The notes beneath the pieces are model-generated. The model saw only the letters and a program-made list of their open reading frames with translations, ran no database searches and was not told where the DNA came from. 64,000 nt of DNA from positions 1 through 64,000 of the forward strand of contig NZ_MVIH01000005.1 of the NCBI RefSeq assembly GCF_002086695.1, written 5' to 3'. Origin of the DNA: Mycolicibacterium rhodesiae (GTDB taxonomy: Bacteria > Actinomycetota > Actinomycetes > Mycobacteriales > Mycobacteriaceae). The translations under genes were made by a program, and so were the position numbers. Below are positions 62,351 to 64,000 of this stretch, in pieces; the first letter of the stretch is position 1, and every line of letters starts with the position of its first letter.

Positions 62351-64000
62351 ATGGCAGAGACGGTCGCGGACTTTTTGCTCTCGCGCTTGCGTGATTGGGG
62401 GGTCCGCCACGTATTCGCCTATCCCGGTGACGGGATAAACGGCATTGTCGGGGCATTCGGCGCGGCCGATAACAAGCCGCAGTTCGTCCAGGCAAGGCAC
62501 GAAGAGATGGCTGCGTTCGAGGCCACCGGATACGCCAAGTTCACAGGTGGCCTGGGCGTGTGTATGGCGACCTCTGGCCCGGGCGCCGTGCATCTGCTCA
62601 ACGGGCTCTACGACGCCAAGCTCGACCACGTGCCGGTGGTGGCGATCGTCGGTCAAACCGCCCGCAGTGCGATGGGCGGCTCCTATCAGCAGGAGGTGGA
62701 TCTGCAGTCGCTCTACAAGGACGTCGCGAGCGACTACTTGGTCGAAGTCAACGTCGCCGAGCAACTCCCCAATGCGCTGGATCGAGCCATTCGGACTGCG
62801 CTGACCCGACGCGCGCCCACCGCATTGATCATCCCGTCCGATCTGCAGGAGGAGGAGTTCACTGCACCGCAACACGCGTTCAAGCAAGTGCCGTCGAGCG
62901 ATCCGAGCTTTCAGTGGCCGGTGCTGCAGCCGCCGGAGGAGTCCGTGCGGCATGCCGCCGAGATTCTGAATGCGGGTGAAAAAGTCGCGATCCTGATCGG
63001 GCAAGGCGCCCGCGGCGCGGCCGAAGAGGTGAAGAAAGTCGCCGAGCTGACCGGTGCCGGCGTCGCCAAAGCTCTGTTGGGCAAGGACGTGCTGCCCGAC
63101 GATCTGCCGTATGTGACCGGCTCGATCGGCCTGCTCGGCACCAGGCCCAGCTACGAGATGATGCGGGATTGCGACACGCTGATCATCGTGGGGTCGAACT
63201 TTCCCTACACGCAGTTTCTGCCGAAGTTCGGCCAAGCGCGTGCCATTCAGATCGATGTCGATGGGACCGCCATAGGCATGCGGTATCCGACCGAGATCAA
63301 CATCGTCGCCGACGCTGCGGCGACCTTGCGTGCGGTGATTCCACTGCTCGCACAGAAGGATTCGACGAAATGGCGTGACACCATCACCGGAAACGTGGCC
63401 CGGTGGTGGGAAACGATGGAAAAGCAGGCCATGCTATCGGCCAAGCCGGTCAACCCGATGCGAATCGTGTGGGAACTGTCGTCCCGATTGCCGGGTGATG
63501 CGATCCTATCGGCAGATTCCGGCTCGTCGACGAACTGGTACGCCCGCTGCGTGAAGATTCGGGATCGGGTCCGGGGATCGCTATCGGGAACGCTGGCCAC
63601 CATGGGCCCCGGTGTCCCTTATGCGATCGGAGCCAAGTTCGCTCACCCCGATCGGCCCGCTATCGCCCTGGTCGGCGACGGCGCGATGCAGATGAACGGT
63701 TTGGCCGAGCTGATGACCATTGCCCGGTATTACCGGCAATGGTCGGACCCGCGCTTGATCATCTGCGTGTTCCACAACAACGATCTCAACCAGGTGACAT
63801 GGGAACTGCGAGCGATGGGCGGCTTTCCGAAGTTCGAGGAATCTCAAGCGCTTCCCGATGTCTCCTACGCCGACATCGCCAGGTGTATGGGTTTGGAGGC
63901 GATTGCCGTCGACGATCCCGATGACATCGGGACGGCGTGGGACACAGCGTTGGCCGCAGACAAGCCGACCGTACTCGATGTGCGCTGTGACCCCGAGATG
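62351..64000 (+). CDS. PoxB/acetolactate-synthase-like thiamine-diphosphate enzyme (C-terminus cut by window edge)
   Basis: 550 codons are visible; the protein continues past the edge. ThDP motif is canonical: LVGDGAMQMNG to HNNDLNQ (GDG...NN). Activating Glu is in ARHEEMAAFEATGYAKFTG. The N-terminal HVFAYPGDGINGIVGAFG resembles pyruvate oxidase/PoxB-like and glyoxylate carboligase-type enzymes. It is head-to-head with the 2-hydroxyacid dehydrogenase and has a SigF-like promoter, suggesting a stress-phase role in C2/C3 acid metabolism. Confidence 0.88.
   Translation, partial: MAETVADFLLSRLRDWGVRHVFAYPGDGINGIVGAFGAADNKPQFVQARHEEMAAFEATGYAKFTGGLGVCMATSGPGAVHLLNGLYDAKLDHVPVVAIVGQTARSAMGGSYQQEVDLQSLYKDVASDYLVEVNVAEQLPNALDRAIRTALTRRAPTALIIPSDLQEEEFTAPQHAFKQVPSSDPSFQWPVLQPPEESVRHAAEILNAGEKVAILIGQGARGAAEEVKKVAELTGAGVAKALLGKDVLPDDLPYVTGSIGLLGTRPSYEMMRDCDTLIIVGSNFPYTQFLPKFGQARAIQIDVDGTAIGMRYPTEINIVADAAATLRAVIPLLAQKDSTKWRDTITGNVARWWETMEKQAMLSAKPVNPMRIVWELSSRLPGDAILSADSGSSTNWYARCVKIRDRVRGSLSGTLATMGPGVPYAIGAKFAHPDRPAIALVGDGAMQMNGLAELMTIARYYRQWSDPRLIICVFHNNDLNQVTWELRAMGGFPKFEESQALPDVSYADIARCMGLEAIAVDDPDDIGTAWDTALAADKPTVLDVRCDPEM

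Overview
The window looks like chromosomal DNA of an environmental, fast-growing-type mycobacterium (Mycolicibacterium-like). The evidence is a glycine-rich PGRS protein, a close MPT64 homologue, an Mce-family protein, a long-form isocitrate lyase, an F420-type (DUF385) protein, abundant FadD/FadE/SDR genes, frequent GTG starts, and several start codons placed at the expected transcription start (leaderless). I see no rRNA, tRNA, CRISPR array, insertion sequence or phage module.

Layout. 1-6.9 kb: a PGRS protein that carries a signal peptide instead of a PE domain, translationally coupled to a methyltransferase; a CcdA-like membrane protein; a TetR regulator next to an orphan zinc anti-sigma-like protein; two exported or uncharacterised proteins and an App1-type phosphatase. 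7-14.8 kb: mpt64, then a divergent aminophosphonate uptake and catabolism cluster (ABC importer, phosphonatase-like HAD, FAD amine oxidase, PhnZ-like HD oxygenase, GntR) around a palindrome matching the mycobacterial PhnF-type operator. 14.8-26.9 kb: AzgA-type purine permease, secreted proteins, a KshA-like Rieske oxygenase with a DapB-like dehydrogenase and divergent TetR, isocitrate lyase 2, an orphan MceA-like protein, a ferredoxin, an APC permease and an NlpC/P60 protein.

27.1-48.0 kb is a 21-kb catabolic island of two divergent operons. The minus operon encodes a beta-propeller (SMP-30-like) protein, GntR, two acyl-CoA ligases, an SDR and an atypical crotonase. The plus operon encodes an SDR, a Rieske oxygenase, a Baeyer-Villiger monooxygenase, an SDR, a class III CoA-transferase, two pairs of large and small acyl-CoA dehydrogenases, an atypical thiamine-diphosphate enzyme and an aldehyde dehydrogenase. 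Two copies of a TTTGTCCGGACAAA-like operator flank the shared promoter. I infer that it degrades a cyclic or alicyclic compound: hydroxylation, oxidation to a ketone, Baeyer-Villiger lactone formation, lactone opening, CoA activation, beta-oxidation and a final C-C cleavage. The substrate is unknown. This is the best candidate for an undescribed system.

48.0-64 kb: dtd, a TetR, a phytoene-desaturase-like oxidoreductase, a small secreted protein, a GH15 glucoamylase/trehalase with a tail-anchored SDR, a divergent MarR/FAD-monooxygenase pair around a palindromic operator, a DUF385 protein, a GT4 glycosyltransferase, an enolase-superfamily enzyme, a large FAD/Fe-S 2-hydroxyacid dehydrogenase and a PoxB-like thiamine-diphosphate enzyme cut by the right edge. 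Several of these genes have SigF-like promoter motifs (GTTT-N15-GGGTAC or close variants), which suggests a general-stress carbon-metabolism region.
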